Of a stretch of 6,122 bases of DNA, positions 5,803 through 6,122 are shown one piece after another; the first letter of the stretch is position 1, and every line of letters starts with the position of its first letter. Position numbers and translations under genes: made by a program. Location: the NCBI GenBank assembly GCA_016463105.1, contig JAEMRY010000076.1, forward strand, positions 1-6,122. Direction: 5' to 3'. The notes under the pieces are model-generated. The model did no database searches, was not told where the DNA came from, and was given only the letters and a program-made list of their open reading frames with translations. The DNA comes from Ilumatobacteraceae bacterium. Its GTDB lineage: Bacteria > Actinomycetota > Acidimicrobiia > Acidimicrobiales > Ilumatobacteraceae.

Positions 5803-5842
5803 GTTTACCCACTTGAATTGCTTGGGTCGTGGGTTCGCAAAC
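5803..5842. repeat. Bulged inverted repeat between two minus-strand genes
   Basis: GTTTACCCAC (5803-5812) pairs with GTGGGT (5829-5834) and, after a 4-base bulge, with AAAC (5839-5842). It follows the stop of the small zinc-binding protein gene on the minus strand. The bases after it on that strand are A-rich rather than T-rich, so it is not a standard rho-independent terminator. It might be a weak RNA hairpin that protects a 3' end, or an operator. Confidence 0.3.
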
Positions 5843-5853
5843 TCGTTGAATAA

Positions 5854-6054
5854 TTAAGAGCGGCGGTCCCAGCAGGCGTAGTGCCAGTGACGTCGTAAAT
5901 CTGGTGCTTCAGCCGGCACACAAACATAGTGTCCCATTCCTTTTGTGATTTCTTGGTTGCACCCAGGGCAGATATAACTTTTGAGCGCTTCGTAGGGTTG
6001 CACACGGCGGACTTCAATGTCGCCATATAAACCATCCCAAATTGATTTAGACAT
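5854..6054 (-). CDS. Small zinc-binding protein, function unknown
   Basis: A 66-residue protein with a probable zinc site: Cys29-Pro-Gly-Cys32, and His58-x-x-Cys61 within RRHWHYACWDRR near the C-terminus, with His42 and His56 as further possible ligands. I associate this pattern (CPGC, then a Gly-His-Val-like strand, then RRHWHxxCW) with small conserved actinobacterial proteins that are sometimes loosely annotated as ATP/GTP-binding. No nucleotide-binding motif is visible, so I do not propose that function. There is no signal peptide or membrane segment. The start at 6054 is fixed on the upstream side by an in-frame TAA immediately before the ATG. No Shine-Dalgarno site is seen. It lies upstream of the phnY-phnZ pair on the same strand, but 135-177 bases and a candidate promoter separate them, so a shared role is not implied. 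Confidence 0.72.
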   Translation of the reverse strand: MSKSIWDGLYGDIEVRRVQPYEALKSYICPGCNQEITKGMGHYVCVPAEAPDLRRHWHYACWDRRS

Positions 6055-6056
6055 TT

Positions 6057-6104
6057 AGCTAACTATTTCATTAACTATCTCATTAACCATGTCATTAACC
6101 AGCG
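6057..6104. repeat. 12-bp tandem repeat, three clear copies and one degenerate
   Basis: CATTAAC recurs exactly every 12 bases at 6069, 6081 and 6093 on the plus strand, and a degenerate unit (AGCTAAC) begins at 6057. The array lies directly upstream of the small zinc-binding protein gene on the minus strand. There it contains a minute frame, MVNEIVNEIVS, from 6090 to 6055, whose stop abuts the start of that gene. It may be a regulatory repeat or a leader peptide; nothing in the sequence decides between them. Confidence 0.6.
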
Positions 6105-6122
6105 AATGCCCAGATCACGAGC

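Noticed and set aside
5815..5850. GGGTTCGCAAACTC resembles a tRNA T-arm
   Set aside because: The T-loop consensus is not met and no acceptor, D-arm or anticodon stem can be drawn around it.
5805..6035. Longer minus-strand frame overlapping the zinc-binding protein gene
   Set aside because: It is out of frame with the CPGC and HWHYACW motifs and shows no recognisable protein pattern, so it is a shadow of the real gene.

Overview
The window reads as a chromosomal segment from an actinobacterium, most likely a moderate-GC lineage such as the Acidimicrobiia. The main clue is the DUF2469 protein, an actinobacterial signature family, set inside the ribosome-maturation cluster typical of that phylum (ffh, rpsP, KH protein, rimM, trmD, rplS, DUF2469, yraN). 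Class-level placement is inference from the style of the TrmD and Ffh proteins. GC is roughly half by sampling a few lines and looks somewhat lower in the right-hand part.

Positions 68-4403 hold eight plus-strand housekeeping genes, closely packed (gaps or overlaps of +49, +42, -23, -4, +4, +51 and +26 bases). They cover membrane targeting (Ffh), ribosomal proteins bS16 and bL19, 30S maturation (RimM), tRNA m1G37 methylation (TrmD), an RNA-binding KH protein, the uncharacterised DUF2469 protein and a YraN nuclease-fold protein. lepB and rnhB, which commonly sit between rplS and DUF2469 in actinobacteria, are absent here. comM/dprA, often found beyond yraN, are not seen either.

From 4400 the direction reverses. 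Two minus-strand genes overlap by ATGA: a PhyH-family Fe(II)/2-oxoglutarate oxygenase and an HD-domain diiron oxygenase. The HD protein keeps every metal and phosphonate-contact position I can recall for PhnZ, at matching spacing. Together they look like a PhnY-PhnZ oxidative phosphonate pathway: the first enzyme hydroxylates carbon 1 of a phosphonate such as 2-aminoethylphosphonate, and the second splits the C-P bond to release phosphate. The stop codon of the HD gene overlaps the stop codon of yraN. A candidate promoter and a dyad lie upstream of the oxygenase gene.

Further right, on the minus strand, is a small zinc-binding protein (5854-6054) of a type I associate with actinobacteria. It is preceded by a 12-bp tandem repeat near the window edge. 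The left edge carries a near-perfect 22-bp palindrome just upstream of ffh. No RNA gene, CRISPR array, insertion sequence or convincing rho-independent terminator was found.
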